A program made the position numbers and the translations under genes. Of a stretch of DNA of 64,000 nt, positions 20,993-34,561 are shown piece after piece (the stretch's first letter is position 1; each line of letters starts with the position of its first letter). Source of the DNA: Monocercomonoides exilis (Eukaryota > Preaxostyla > Oxymonadida > Polymastigidae); the NCBI GenBank assembly GCA_001643675.2, contig LSRY02000017.1, positions 1,550,001-1,614,000 of the forward strand, written 5' to 3'. The notes under the pieces were generated by a model, which ran no database searches, was not told where the DNA came from, and worked only from the letters and a program-made list of their open reading frames with translations.

Positions 20993-21643
20993 TTCTTTTC
21001 ATTTTTTTTTTTGATTTTTATTTTTGAGAATTTTCTCAATTGCAAAAAAACAAATTTAACTTTTCTATTCATTTTTTTTCTTTTTTGTTTTTTTTCATAT
21101 CATAATAATAAATCATTGTTGGAAATTTTTTCATAACTTTTTTTTGAAAAAATGATAATTCAAAATTGAATGATAATCCAATTACTGTGAATAATTGTAT
21201 GTTAATTATTTTTTCCTTGAGTAACAACAATATAAGTCTATCAGTTATTTTCAAAAAATATTTCCTTCAAAGAGAACTAATATGAAAGATAAATCGATTT
21301 TTAATGAATAAACTTTTTTTAACTTAAAAAATCTTTATCTCTGAAAGAAAAAAGAATAAATAAATAAATAATGTCAAATTTTATTCTTTAATAAACATCG
21401 TTTGAAAAACATTTAATGATAAAAAAATTAGTTAACCATTCTTTTAGGAAAAAAATATTTTATTGTTCTTTTTTTATAAAAAATGAATCATTCAAAAATG
21501 TTCAGGAAAAATATATTTAACTGAAAAACAATGCAAAAAGGATATTTTGTTGATATTTTTGTATATTTTCGAAAAACAATTAATCCTTTTCAAAAAAATT
21601 GATTGATCACAACAGCCCATAATTTTATTTTTTTTCAATTTTT

Positions 21644-21743
21644 GATCTTTTTTTATGACATCAAAAAAAATCACCCATATCAACGGTTGTTGAGATAATG
21701 CAACTGTCCACAGTTTTTGAAAGTGTCCACAATTATAAACACT
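21644..21743 (-). repeat. Dispersed repeat, copy B (continuous)
   Basis: Reverse complement of the two parts of copy A at 5960-6025 and 6535-6562, here adjacent. On the minus strand it reads as LWTVALSQQPLIWVIFFDVIKK-like sequence (with the corresponding copy A words differing at a few positions) and continues open to about 21492, ending in lysine-rich sequence. This supports an old protein-coding mobile element, with no intact copy in the window. Confidence 0.6.
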
Positions 21744-21987
21744 TGTCTAAATTTTTTTGAAAAGTTCCTTTTGTTTGATTTTCATAGAAAATAAAAAATT
21801 TTATATTTCGATCAAATTTCTGTTCCCACTCACCAAAATTCACCAGCTAAGAAATATTAACATTGCCATGAATTTGTTTCAATAACAGCAAAATTTAGCA
21901 AGTGTTAATAAAAAACTGATCGAAATAAATAATTTTTGTTTTCTTTGAAAATAAAACAAAAGGAACTTTTCAAAAAAATTTTGACAC
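21742..21987. mobile_element. Small inverted-repeat element (MITE-like)
   Basis: The left end GTCTAAATTTTTTTGAAAAG and its following 55 bp are matched by the reverse complement of the right end near 21916-21987. Terminal inverted repeats are about 70-75 bp with mismatches and small gaps, around a centre of about 95 bp. The flanks show ACTT on both sides (ACTT before the left end, ACTT after the right end), a possible four-base target duplication, but the exact border is ambiguous. There is no reading frame. It abuts copy B of the dispersed repeat. Confidence 0.6.
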
Positions 21988-22392
21988 TTACTATTATATG
22001 AATCAAAATGGAAAAGGATTTAAAAGTGATAAAATTTTTTCGAAACAAACTTTGAATTCACAAAAATAATTTTTATAATAAGATGGAATGTTGAAGTGCA
22101 TTGTCATGCTCATTCGTTTATGCAAAAAAACAATTTAATTTTTTATAACAGATGCCTTTATAACTTTTGGAATTATTTTCCATAAGAATATTCGAAAAAC
22201 TTAACTGAAACAATCATAATTTGTTGTTTCTATTCATAATTTTTTTCTTTTGATATGCAATTATTGAAAAATCTTTTTTAAATATTTTCTGATGTGAAAA
22301 ATTTCTCAAAATGAACTCTACCCATAAATACTGTTTTTCAATGTCATTAAATTTTGTATTGGGTACATTCATAAATTGGATTTTGAGTTGAA

Positions 22393-24407
22393 ATGGCAGA
22401 TTCTGCACCATTGATCGAGAAAGGAAAATCGTTTGAATGCAATTAATTAATTAATTTTATTTGCTTTTTAAACTGATATTTGATAATAGTGATGAGGAAG
22501 TCGAAAAACGCTTGAAAGATATTCTTTCAATTTCTGCAGAATGTATTAGAATTGACGAATTACGAGAATTGTTAAAAACTGAAGACAACATTGTTTGCTA
22601 CGATGGATTTGAACCAAGCGGCCGCATGCACCTTGCACAAGCAGTTCTGAAATCACATATTGTTCGAACACTGACAAAGAATGGCTGTCATTTTATCCTT
22701 TGGGTTGCTGATTGGTTCGCCAAAATGAATCGTATGTAAGTTATTGTGAAGTGTTCAATCTAATAAAAGAGAAATTTTTTATGCTAAGACAAATCTGGAG
22801 GAGATATGAAAAAGATACATCGTCTGGGGGAATATTTTATTGAAGTTTGGAAAGCATGTGGGATAGAAGCAAATGGAAACGTTGAATTTTTATGGGCATC
22901 AGAAGTTATTGGAAAAAATCCACAATACTGGGAATTAGTGATGGATATTGCACAAACATTTACTGTTAGTAGAATGACAAGGTACTGAATTTATTCAATA
23001 TTGTGTGATCCTTGATTTATTTAATCAATAAAATCCAGATGCTCTCAAATCATGGGAAGGAGTGATGAGTCTTCACTTTCAGGATCTCAAATACTTTATC
23101 CATGCATGCAATGTGCTGACATTTTCAATCTTGGGGTGTGAAACAAACAATATTTTTTTACATTTCTTAAATGTTAACAATTTTTTTTGTGCTTAGGCTC
23201 ATATATGCCAACTTGGAATGGATCAAAGAAAAGTTAATGTTCTGGCACGTGAATACGGTGATGCAAAAGGAAAGAAGAAACCAATCATCCTTTCACACAG
23301 TCTGAAATATGATTTTTTTTGATTGAAACTTACACTTATTTAATTTTGTTATCATTTATTTTTTCCATTTTGCTTATGATTCACATTATACTCTTTTTTT
23401 CCTCTTCTCTATATCCTTTAACCTTCGTCACACATCATCTTTTCTTTGTGATTTCTTTTCCCAAATTTATTTATTTGTTTTCTAAAGACATGCTGATGGG
23501 ATTAGCAGAAGGGCAAGCAAAGATGAGCAAAAGCAATCCAATGTCAGCTATTTTTGTGGATGATGATCCGGTTTAACTCAAAATTTTATTATGTACTTTT
23601 TAACATTTTTTTTGAATGAATTATTGTTCTATCAAATCTTTGCAATCTCAATTAAAACAAAGGAAACTGTTACATTGAAAATCATGAGCGCGTATTTCCC
23701 AGAAGGCACAATTGAAGAATCGCCCTTGTTTAACTGGCTTCACTTCCTGGTTCTTCCTGTGATGGGCCACATGAAAATTGGAGAAACGTATGTATTTTGC
23801 AATGAATCAAAGACTTTTTAATTGTCATCTGTTTTATTTCTGTTTGTGGTGAATGAATCAACATGTGCTTTTCCATTGATGGGATTCCCTGGGGTCTGAC
23901 TGCAGAGACTATCACACCTTCGAAGAAGTGACTGCTGCTGTTGAAGCGAAGACATTTGAGTGGGGCGCGCTGAAGCCAGCGATGGCAGAAGCCATCAACA
24001 AGATGCTCGATCCAGTCAGAGCACACTTCCAGTCGACTCCGGAGCTTAGACAGGTGTGAGAAGAGGAGAGGCAAAAGGAAAAGTCGAATGAATGGAGATA
24101 TTTGCAAATGTTGCATTTTTGGATAAAGAGAATGAATGTTGAAAAAGATATTTTTTTCACAAAAATAATCTTTGTGTTCTTTTTGGATATATTTGTCATT
24201 ATTTCTGCTTCTCTGTTGAATGCTGTCTGTATTTATGGCATTTTCATAAAACAGCTGAAAAAAGATGTGGAAAGGATTGCAGAAGAGAATGCTGCTCTCA
24301 GAGAAGCTGAGCTCAAAGCAGCTGCTGAAGAAAAGAAGAAAGAGAGCGAAGAAGGAAAAGCCAAAGAGGAAGAACAAAGCTCTTCATCTTCTGTCCCGTC
24401 GAAGTAG
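22393..24407 (+). CDS. Cytosolic tyrosyl-tRNA synthetase
   Basis: Charges tRNA-Tyr in the cytosol. Eight exons are traceable: 22393-22430, 22490-22731, 22789 to about 22981, from about 23039 to 23136, from about 23197, the KMSKS exon near 23489-23572, the exon from 23663, one from 23907, and the last ending at 24407. The archaeal/eukaryotic class I signature is present: EPSGRMHLAQ in place of HIGH, ADWFAKMN, then IMGRSDESS, GMDQRKVN and GQAKMSKSNP. The C-terminal half (VLPVMGHMKIG, EWGALKPAMAEAINKMLDPVR) matches the anticodon-binding region, followed by a charged Lys/Glu and Ser tail. No EMAPII-like domain is attached. The first intron begins GTTTGA and splits a serine codon. Exons after 23900 are clearly more GC-rich than the first ones. 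Confidence 0.93.
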
Positions 24408-24738
24408 AATTTTTGAACAGTTTTCGTTTGCATCGAAAGATGTTATTCTGAGATGCATTTATTTTTCTTCTTTTTTGGAACATGTTATGCCTTTTTATTT
24501 AAATTATACACCCAAAAAAGAAAAAGGAGCAGTCAACTCGTGCTCTTATCTGATATCCGCATAGAAAAAACGAAATCGAAAAATAAAATAAAATAAAAAC
24601 AAAAACAAAATGACATTATTAATTACACAATAAACGATAATATAACAACACAAAAATAGAAAGGCAATTAAAGAATGTCTTTAGCCTTCAATGAAAGTGA
24701 ATCATTCCAAAGAGCAAAATGAAGAAAAGCATAACCAC
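24408..24738. other. Convergent spacer between TyrRS and Atg4 genes
   Basis: 331 bp, A-rich, with aaaataaaataaa words suited to 3'-end formation on the plus strand. No coding sequence seen. Confidence 0.4.
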
Positions 24739-27700
24739 TCAGTTCAAATCAACAAGAGTAAAATTATCAGAATCATCATATTTCATCTTTAAGTTGTCCT
24801 CACCTTTGCTTGGTGCAAAGGCTGAAGAAGAAGAAGAAGAAGAAGAAGAATCAGAAGACGAAGAGTTGTTATCCTTGCCAATGACTAATTTATCATTAGC
24901 TTTCTGCTTTGCCACACTGTCTTGCTCATTCGCATTCACTGAAGAAAATGAATAGCCAACTGATTTTTTCTCGTCTTTGTTTGCATCTCCTCCATTTCTG
25001 CTGCTTTGAGAACTGTTCTTATTGCTCACAGCTGCATTGGCAGATCCACATGTTCCGTATCTGTCGGAAAATATGTTCTGAAAGTGAATAAAACGAGCAA
25101 GTTGCCTGTTTCTTTTTTCCTCAACATTAATCACCCCGCTCTCTTCCTTTGGAGATGAATTTTTGTTTTTATTCAAAATCTCAGAAAACATCTTCTTTAA
25201 GTTCTCCTGCTTGTCTATTGGAATCTCTTCACTTGAAATCTTCTCAATCTTCTTTTGTATTTCTGCTGTGTTTTCCACCACCTCTTCTTCAATGTCTCCC
25301 TCATAACTTTCCTTCTCCTCTTCTTCCTCATCCTTCTCCTCATCCTCTTCTTCCTCGCTGCCATTCTCTTCACACAGCTCATTCATCAGCTTCTCCTCTT
25401 CCATGTCGAATATCCGCTCGATCTGCTTCTGAAGAGAAGAAAGCTCCTTCTCATTCCGAACCACAAAGCACAGGCACATCGACGGATCGACTGAGGACAG
25501 GCTCATCGTGTGCACCTCGTCTTTTTTGGAGGGATGGAGCGAAAGGGCAGACAGAATAGGAGGGAAGCATGCATTGCCCTGCTTGGGTGTGCTGGCGGTG
25601 GATGAAAATGAAGAAGAAGAAGAAGAGGAAGAGGAAGAAAACAAGGATGAGTGAACAACTTGTGATTGATATCCAAAAGAGGAGTTAGAAGTCGCAGTTG
25701 AAGTATCCTTTGATTTGACAGAAAGCGGAGATAATTCGACTGAAGTTGTTGTGCATTCAGTCGAAAACATGCGACTCGGTTTGGCAGAGAATGAAGAGCG
25801 GGTGTGTGTGACAGTGGCGCGAGGGGACTTTGGCACAGGAGCCCCGTCTGCGAATGGGAAAGAGCCGAGCGAAGGCAGATGAGCAGACTTCAGAGAGACA
25901 GAATAGCGCGAAGGGGGTGGGAGAGGAGGAAGGGAATGAGTGCTGTGGGAGATTGGCTGGATGGCTGGAGAAGAAGGGGCAGAGGCAGCAGCAGAAAAGG
26001 AGTGTGAGTGATGAGATGGAGAAGGAATATCAGACTGATATTCAGATGCATCGGTTGTGTCGCGTGGGATGTCGAATGAAACATGGTGTGATGAGAAAGA
26101 AGGCATCAAAGGAGAAGAAGGAGAAGAGGTTGAGAGGGTAGAGGAGGAAGAGGAAGAAGGAGAAGCAGTGGAAGATGGAGAGGATGTGAGTGAAGTGAAT
26201 ATCTCAGGATTGGAAGGAGTAAATAAAGAAAGAGTCTCGTCAGCCATTCCAAGTGGAGTGGCTGAAGGAGCAGACGAAGAAAGAGGAATTCTTTCAGTCT
26301 GAGAAGATGAAGAAGAAGCAGATGAAGTGTTAAACGGCTCGAGTGTGGGTACCAAAGAATGAGGAGAAAGAGGTTGGGAAGGCGGTGGCTCAGGAGTCTT
26401 CTTCTTTCCCAATTCAAAAAGACTGATCTGTTCAGTCGGCTTCTCTGATAATGTTTGGTCAGCTGTGTTCTGCTCGTCTTTGATGCCAGCAGTATCTTCT
26501 GTTGCATTTGTCAGAGTGAGCTGTCTGTCTGAATCATTTAGCCCACAAAAGTTGCTTTGTGTCAGATATTGTGCTGCTTCTGTCACGTCTGTCTCTTTTG
26601 GCAGGGCAGATGGACTGTTGCTATCTTCTTTGGCTGAAAGAGCTCTGCCATCGTCTGACTGAATGGCACTGGCACTTCCATTCTGCAGTCGGAGGGGCGA
26701 AGGAGATGGGCTTTCGTCTGATGTCTGCTCTTCATCAGCAGCTGAATGAGGATCCATTGTGCTTGTCTGCATCTTCTGCTCCATCTCGTCGCTCCACCAA
26801 CACTCCACATTTTCTGTCTTGCGTGTTGTGTGCGGATCCAAATAGAACAATATCACTTTCGACGGCTGGCTCTTTTTCGGAGGATGAGGCGGCACGGCTG
26901 AAGAAGAAGTTGAAGAAGAAGAAGACGTTGACGAAGAATTCTGTGCAACCGATGCAGATTGCTTTTCTTTTTCTTTTTCTTCAGAGTTCTTCACTTTCAT
27001 TGCAGCGAAGAAGAAGTGGGCGACGTGTGGATGTCCCCCAGCGATGCCACAGAAGGAGGGGAGGCTGAAGAGGGCGTAGATGACAGAATGAAGACAGAGG
27101 GGTATTTTGTTGATTCCGAGGCGTGTGGGCAGAAGGATGATGACTGGACGAGAAGGAGGAGGCGGAGGAGAAAGAGAAAGTATGGAGAGTGGAGGAGTGG
27201 CAGGCGGAGGGGGAATATTCTGCCCTTCGAAGGAGAGGATGTGGGTGGAGACAGTCGGATATAGAGACGGAGAGGAGATGTCTTCAGAGGCAAAGAAGAG
27301 CGAGGTTGAGTTGGATGACTGACTGAGAGGTGAGTCTGAAGCATCTGAGTTCAGCAGCAGCGAAGGTTCAGAGCGAGTTGCATGAACAGAAGACAATTCC
27401 GCTTCTTGGCTGTCCGATATGGACTTTATTTGGGGAGTGTTGTATTTGCGCTTTTTCAATTTCAATGCTTCCTTTTTTTGCTTCATAGACATAATCTTTG
27501 CTTTGTTCTTCCTCTCTTGTTCGTGGCAAGGACAGCTTGGGATTGGGCAAGTGGGACATTGAGGAACATAAGCCTTTTTTTCGGATTTTGTTGCACTGTC
27601 ATTGTATATGAAAGGATTTGGAGGCTTTGGCTGCTCTCTCATTAATGAAATGACTTCTGGCTGTTGGTTAAAAAAGACAATAATTGACAATTACATCAAT

Positions 27701-28380
27701 AAGTTTATCCTTTTAACATTTTGAAAAAGAAAAATAAAATCGAAACCAAAAAAATTGTGTTGAGCCCTGGATTGCAGACATAAACACCAACTTGGAGAGG
27801 AGGAGGAATATAACTTTCAATTATTTCTGAATAAACTTTGGCTATTGTTCCGGAAGCAAACCACTCTCCTTGTGGCTTTCCGTATTTTTCTCCAAGTTCC
27901 ATCAAATGTTGTACAGAAAATGGATGAAGATGACGGGAATTTGGCCTTATTTCTTCAGAAAATAACGAACAAAACCAAACAGAACGAGGACAATATGGAA
28001 ACAAATTATCATCGATTTTGAAATCTCTCCCAAATAATATTCGCTGCAAGGCCTCTCCAACCATCATAGAGCCAGATCTTATCATGCCTTAAATAATTTC
28101 ATATTAGCAAAATTTAACTATTTTTTGAAAATGAAAAATAACCCATGAAATACAAACATCCAAATCCAGTATCAGAAGAAAATCCTTTTGAAGTTGGATG
28201 AAACCCTCTACGATAGGTGATGTACATTCTATTCATGGCATCAGCGTAAAATTGCTTTTCATTGTGATATACCTTCCCCATCATCACAATCTCATCATTT
28301 GGATCGAATTTAGGCTGATTAATTGATTGCCACATTTTTCTGATTGGCGCTTTGATATAATCCTGAACAAACTCCGTCAT
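24739..28380 (-). CDS. Atg4 autophagy cysteine protease with large Ser-rich insert
   Basis: Exons 28158-28380, 27747-28087 and 24739-27660. Atg4 processes and delipidates Atg8 on autophagic membranes. Catalytic features: the Cys in DTGFGCMIRSGSMM, whose codon is split by a GTTTGT intron, and the Asp-His pair in LFYLDPHTT; HPFSVQHLMELG and GEWFASGTIAKVY are also family-typical. The region after DPH is interrupted by about 400 low-complexity residues (Ser/Thr/Pro-rich) before the domain resumes at HTMSLSSVDPSMCLCF. A long acidic tail ends DDSDNFTLVDLN, which contains a LIR-like core (F-T-L-V) after acidic residues, comparable in position to the C-terminal Atg8-binding motif of animal ATG4B. At about 1,160 residues it is more than twice the usual length. 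The enzyme identity is firm, LIR function inferred. Confidence 0.88.
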
Positions 28381-28509
28381 ACTAGCATCCCAATAAAATT
28401 GATCTAATTTTCCATATGTCTAATAATCTTCTTTTCCTTTGCTTGAAGAACTCAATTCTGTGGCTTTTCGAAATATATTTATGTTCAAAAAAATATTTGT
28501 TTTATCTTT

Positions 28510-29418
28510 TTATTTTTTAATTGTTAAATATTCTTCATTTTTTTGAATTAAATCAATAATTTGAGATGCATCATCTCCAAGTGATTTTATTGAAACAAGT
28601 ATTTCAGTTGCTGATTTCTTGTCGAAATATTTGAGTTGATGAACTAGATTTTCATATTGGGGATAAAGTTGAATCTAAAAATTTGTGATTTTGAGAAATT
28701 GAAGCATATAATTGAAAGACAAACCTTTGAGGTAATTTCTGATCTTTCTGTGTGATAGTCGCTCATATTCGTAAGAAATTCTTCAGTTGAATCTTCGGCT
28801 CCATTGAGAATTTCTAATACCTCTTCTTGAACTTGAAAAACAAATGTTTCACTCTTAAATAAAGATTGAGAAAAAAACATTTTTAAAAATTTTCTAAAAG
28901 TCATACATTTGAAACTGACTCAACATTTAACTTTATCCACATCTTAATGCTGCGATATATTGATAATAGCTTGTTAATATGTTTTGTAACTTCTTTTGTT
29001 AGCTCGACATATTTCTAAAACAGAATGCTTCATGTAGCATAAGCTTAAATAATAAAACACAAACTTGATTTGTTAGTATTGGCTCTTTTGTCGCTTCTTC
29101 AGATGCAATATTTTGTGGAAGTTCGCATCCTTCAACAATTTTTTCGTATTCGCTTGTAACTCTCTGAAAAGCCAAATATTTTAATATAGCAGGATACAAA
29201 CATCAAATACTTCTTAAAAAAAAAATAAAAAACATTTGCTAAGTCCGTAAGCTCTTTTTGTTCTTTTAATAATTCGATTCTGGCCTCATCAGCAGATTCT
29301 AAATAAAAATTAAAATAACTGGAGTAAAGTGATAACGAAATGATATACTCAGTGAATTCTCTTTACATTCTTTTTGGAAGTTCGAAAATACACGAACCAA
29401 ACTCGGCTTCAAAGCCAT
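28510..29418 (-). CDS. PA28/11S (REG) proteasome activator subunit
   Basis: A multi-exon gene with short introns. The first exon starts at 29418 (MALKPSLVRVFSNFQKEC) and is spliced with a GTATAT donor to KSADEARIELLKEQ. Later exons give RVTSEYEKIVEGCELP, then KLLSIYRSIKMWIKLNVES, then QEEVLEILNGAED and MSDYHTERSEITSKIQLYP, and finally EILVSIKSLGDDASQIIDL before the stop at 28510. The order and wording match REG-gamma-type activators (VKMWVQLLIPRIE, QEETV, YYITRAKLVSKIAKYPHVEDY). The activator forms a ring on the 20S proteasome and opens its gate. The exact junction between the SVS and QEE exons is unresolved, so the activation-loop sequence there is uncertain. The family call rests on the C-terminal four-helix region. 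Confidence 0.82.
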
Positions 29419-29507
29419 TATGCAATGAAGCTTATTTTTTATATTCTCACAACAATGATATAATTAAGTTATGGGTGAAAATTCCCATTTATCGTTTTAT
29501 TTTTTCA

Positions 29508-32035
<2,528 letters not shown>

Positions 32036-33042
32036 ACAGACAGGAGAGAGAGTGTGTGTGGTGGATGGACAGCAAAGAACACACAAGCAGAAAGGAGATG
32101 CAGCTTATATATGGAATGGATAGAAGAATATTTGGAACTTTAGGCATTCTTTTTTTGATGCCTAGTTTTGTGATTATGATGTTTTGAGTGTTTTTCATAA
32201 GGAGCAGAGATTATACTTTACTTTATCAAATGGACATTTTATAATGGCGATGAGAAATTGAACCAGAATTCTTAGTGAATTTGCAGTTTAAAATGAAAAA
32301 TTGTCATCTTTTTGTTGTTTATTTTTATTTTTTATTTTTTGCATTAGTAATTTTGCATCTTTCTTTATTAAAATAGCCTCGTTGGCCGATTGTTTGCTTT
32401 CTTCTCTTTTATTGCTTACATTAAACTTCACGTCTGTAAACTACACATTTTTTTTGAATATCTTGATTCATTTGTTCTCTTAATGATAATCACAATTAAT
32501 TTTGTCCTTTTCCTTTTCCTTCCTTCTTTTTGTTATCATATTTTATCAAAATCGCTTTAAACGAGGATTTCTCGTTATATTTTTTTCCATTGGTTTTTTT
32601 GGTTAACGAATTCATTTCCCATTTTCATACCAATTCACATACTTATTTATTTCCCAATTTCTGATATATTTATTTGTAACATATGCATTTGATTGCAGCG
32701 TAGCCTTCTTCTTTCTATGCTCTTTTTTTCGACGTTCGTTTCATTCTTTAATTCATATTTTATTATTGTACATATCAGTGTTTGAACAATATATTTTTAT
32801 ATGCTTTGCAGATTGAACTTTGCTTTTGTTCTGCATTGTCAGTTTTTCCTTTAAGTGTCTTAAGGAATAAAATAAGCATCTTTTTGCAGATAAAGAAACA
32901 ACAACAAATTAACATACATACGTATTGCGTTAAATAAGTTATAAAAGTTTAAAATAAATTCTTATATGATTAAAAAAAAATACAATAGTAGGCAAAGTAC
33001 ATTCAACAGTTGCCTATCAAATTAAGTTAAAATTCAAAACTG
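32036..33042. other. Intergenic region between convergent genes
   Basis: About 1 kb, T-rich, between the 3' end of the PAK gene and the 3' end of the COPI-associated protein gene. No frame, repeat or structured RNA stands out. Confidence 0.4.
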
Positions 33043-33832
33043 CTAAACGAAACTCGGCTGATTTTCTGGTGCAGTTTCAATCTGAATAGGAGGTTGTGAA
33101 TGAGGACTTGATTGTGGGATGGTGTCAATTGCAGTTTCCTCTTGCACAACTGGTACCGCTTGAACCATTGGCTCGGTAGATTTTGTATTTGGATCACCTT
33201 GAGTTGTTGGAGTCGCTGCTGTTTTCGAAGCTGAGCTTGTTGATTGAGTTGCGTTTCCAGAAGGTTGACTTTTTGATCCACAAATAGGACCAGGCTTTTC
33301 AATCTTTTTGATAAAATGAAACACGATGTACACAAATCCTGATAAACAAATTATGTTTATCGAATAAACGTTTTAACAAGTAAAAATGTGAAAATATTCA
33401 AACCCAGAACAACAACCAAAGATCCAAAAATATAAACTGGAATATTCGCCCCTGACCAACAAATTACACCACAGCTAAAACAAATACATAGAAAAATGAA
33501 TAAGTCAAATAAAAAATTAAAAACAAACTATAAAATGAAGCATCCATATCCAAGCCAATTATCCAGTAATCCAAAGTTATCTAAGACGATTCCTGGTCTA
33601 AACATCACGTACAGTATTAGTATTAACCCGAACAAGCACACAAATAAGGAATGAATAAGACCTAAGTTCATTATCAAGAGGATAAAATGCAAAATTCACC
33701 TTATTGAATAAATCACATACTTCCAAAATAAAAGTGAGAGAAATTAACAATGAACCAGCACAATCCACATGCAAATACAAATATTCCAGCGCAAAGGTCA
33801 ATAATATTCAAAACAAGTCCGATTCCAACCAT
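33043..33832 (-). CDS. COPI-associated (Tvp15-like) four-pass membrane protein
   Basis: Three or four short exons encode successive hydrophobic segments: LNIIDLCAGIFVFACGLCW, then LFVCLFGLILILYVMF, RPGIVLDNFGLLDNWLGYGC, then a segment around VICWSGANIPVYIFGSLVVV and FVYIVFHF. The order TM1-TM2, an FGLLDNWLGYG motif, then two more TMs matches the COPI-associated protein family of Golgi membrane proteins. A cytosolic tail of about 75 residues is Ser/Thr/Gln-rich and ends SFV. The chosen start (ATG at 33830-33832) makes the first TM begin at once; an upstream exon is possible. Function is inferred from the family: a resident of Golgi or vesicle membranes. Confidence 0.65.
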
Positions 33833-34561
33833 ATCTCTCAAATTTGTAAACAATAATACCACTGATCATAGTTTCAAACAACACTTTCATTTGATGTAAC
33901 AATTTTTCTATCATTATCTGTAAAATAAAAAAATTTATATTTGAATTATTGATTCAAACTTTCAACCTTAATTGATCATGTGATCACAACCCTTTCTAGG
34001 TGTTGTCGGGGACTGATGTTGTGCATGTTTTGTGCAAATATCAGCGAGCTCGGATGATACCTCGGAGCTGATCAGAATAACGGTCGGCGATGGGAAGAAC
34101 GAGCAGCGCAGGCAGATCGAGCTTGGAGGGCGACTGCGCACTCAGCCGATAGAAAAGATCTTGCGCGGCGTTCTTTTTGCGTAATTGCGTGATGCGTGCA
34201 GGCCCTGATGAGCAGGGCGCTGCAGCGCGCCCCCGGAATATGTGGGGCATGCGTTTTGCGTGTTTGTTGAACTTGCGTGAATTTGTTTCACTTCGCGTAT
34301 TTTGAAGATGAATGCGTAACATTTGCGTAAACAATGCGTTGTTTTTTATAATTGTTTTCAGTTTTTTAAAAATACACGAGACTTGATTTGTTTTGATAAT
34401 TGTTTTCGACTCACAATTATTGAAACTAATAAATTAAAACTAAAAATTATTAACTATCATAGCTTTGATATCAGCAAATTAAAAAGTCAAAAACGTAATA
34501 ACATAAACTTTACACAAGAAAGAAAAATGTTCACTATTTAAGCAAATAAATTTTAAAAATG
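33833..34561. other. Intergenic region containing a GC island and TGCGT cluster
   Basis: AT-rich ends enclose a GC-rich stretch at about 34000-34260, listed separately as a possible RNA gene, overlapping a cluster of TGCGT words from 34176 to 34340. No convincing protein frame is present; the 97-codon minus-strand frame has no recognisable sequence. Confidence 0.45.
34005..34260 (+). ncRNA. Possible structured non-coding RNA gene (unassigned)
   Basis: A 250-bp GC-rich island in AT-rich non-coding DNA, the usual look of an RNA gene in such genomes. Local stems can be drawn: CTGAT (34013-34017) with ATCAG, enclosing TGCA/TGCA, and AGCTGATC (about 34066) with GATC-g-AGCT (about 34116). The segment GGGAAGAACGAGCAGCGCAG, preceded by GGTCGG and followed by GCAGATC, recalls the helix-8 region of signal recognition particle RNA, but the fold does not close cleanly there. 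RNase P RNA is another possibility. Strand is a guess. Confidence 0.25.

Larger units (their letters stand above)
20993..22392. other. AT-rich intergenic block with repeat relics
   Basis: No gene is supported. It contains copy B of the dispersed repeat (21644-21743) immediately followed by a small inverted-repeat element (21742-21987). The remainder is poly-A/poly-T-rich sequence with no conserved frame, ending in the 5' region of the tyrosyl-tRNA synthetase gene. Confidence 0.45.

Noticed and set aside
25149-27344. Several long open frames on the plus strand and in other minus frames across the Atg4 tail
   Set aside because: Shadows of a GC-richer low-complexity exon; they contain no recognisable domain, while the Atg4 frame does.
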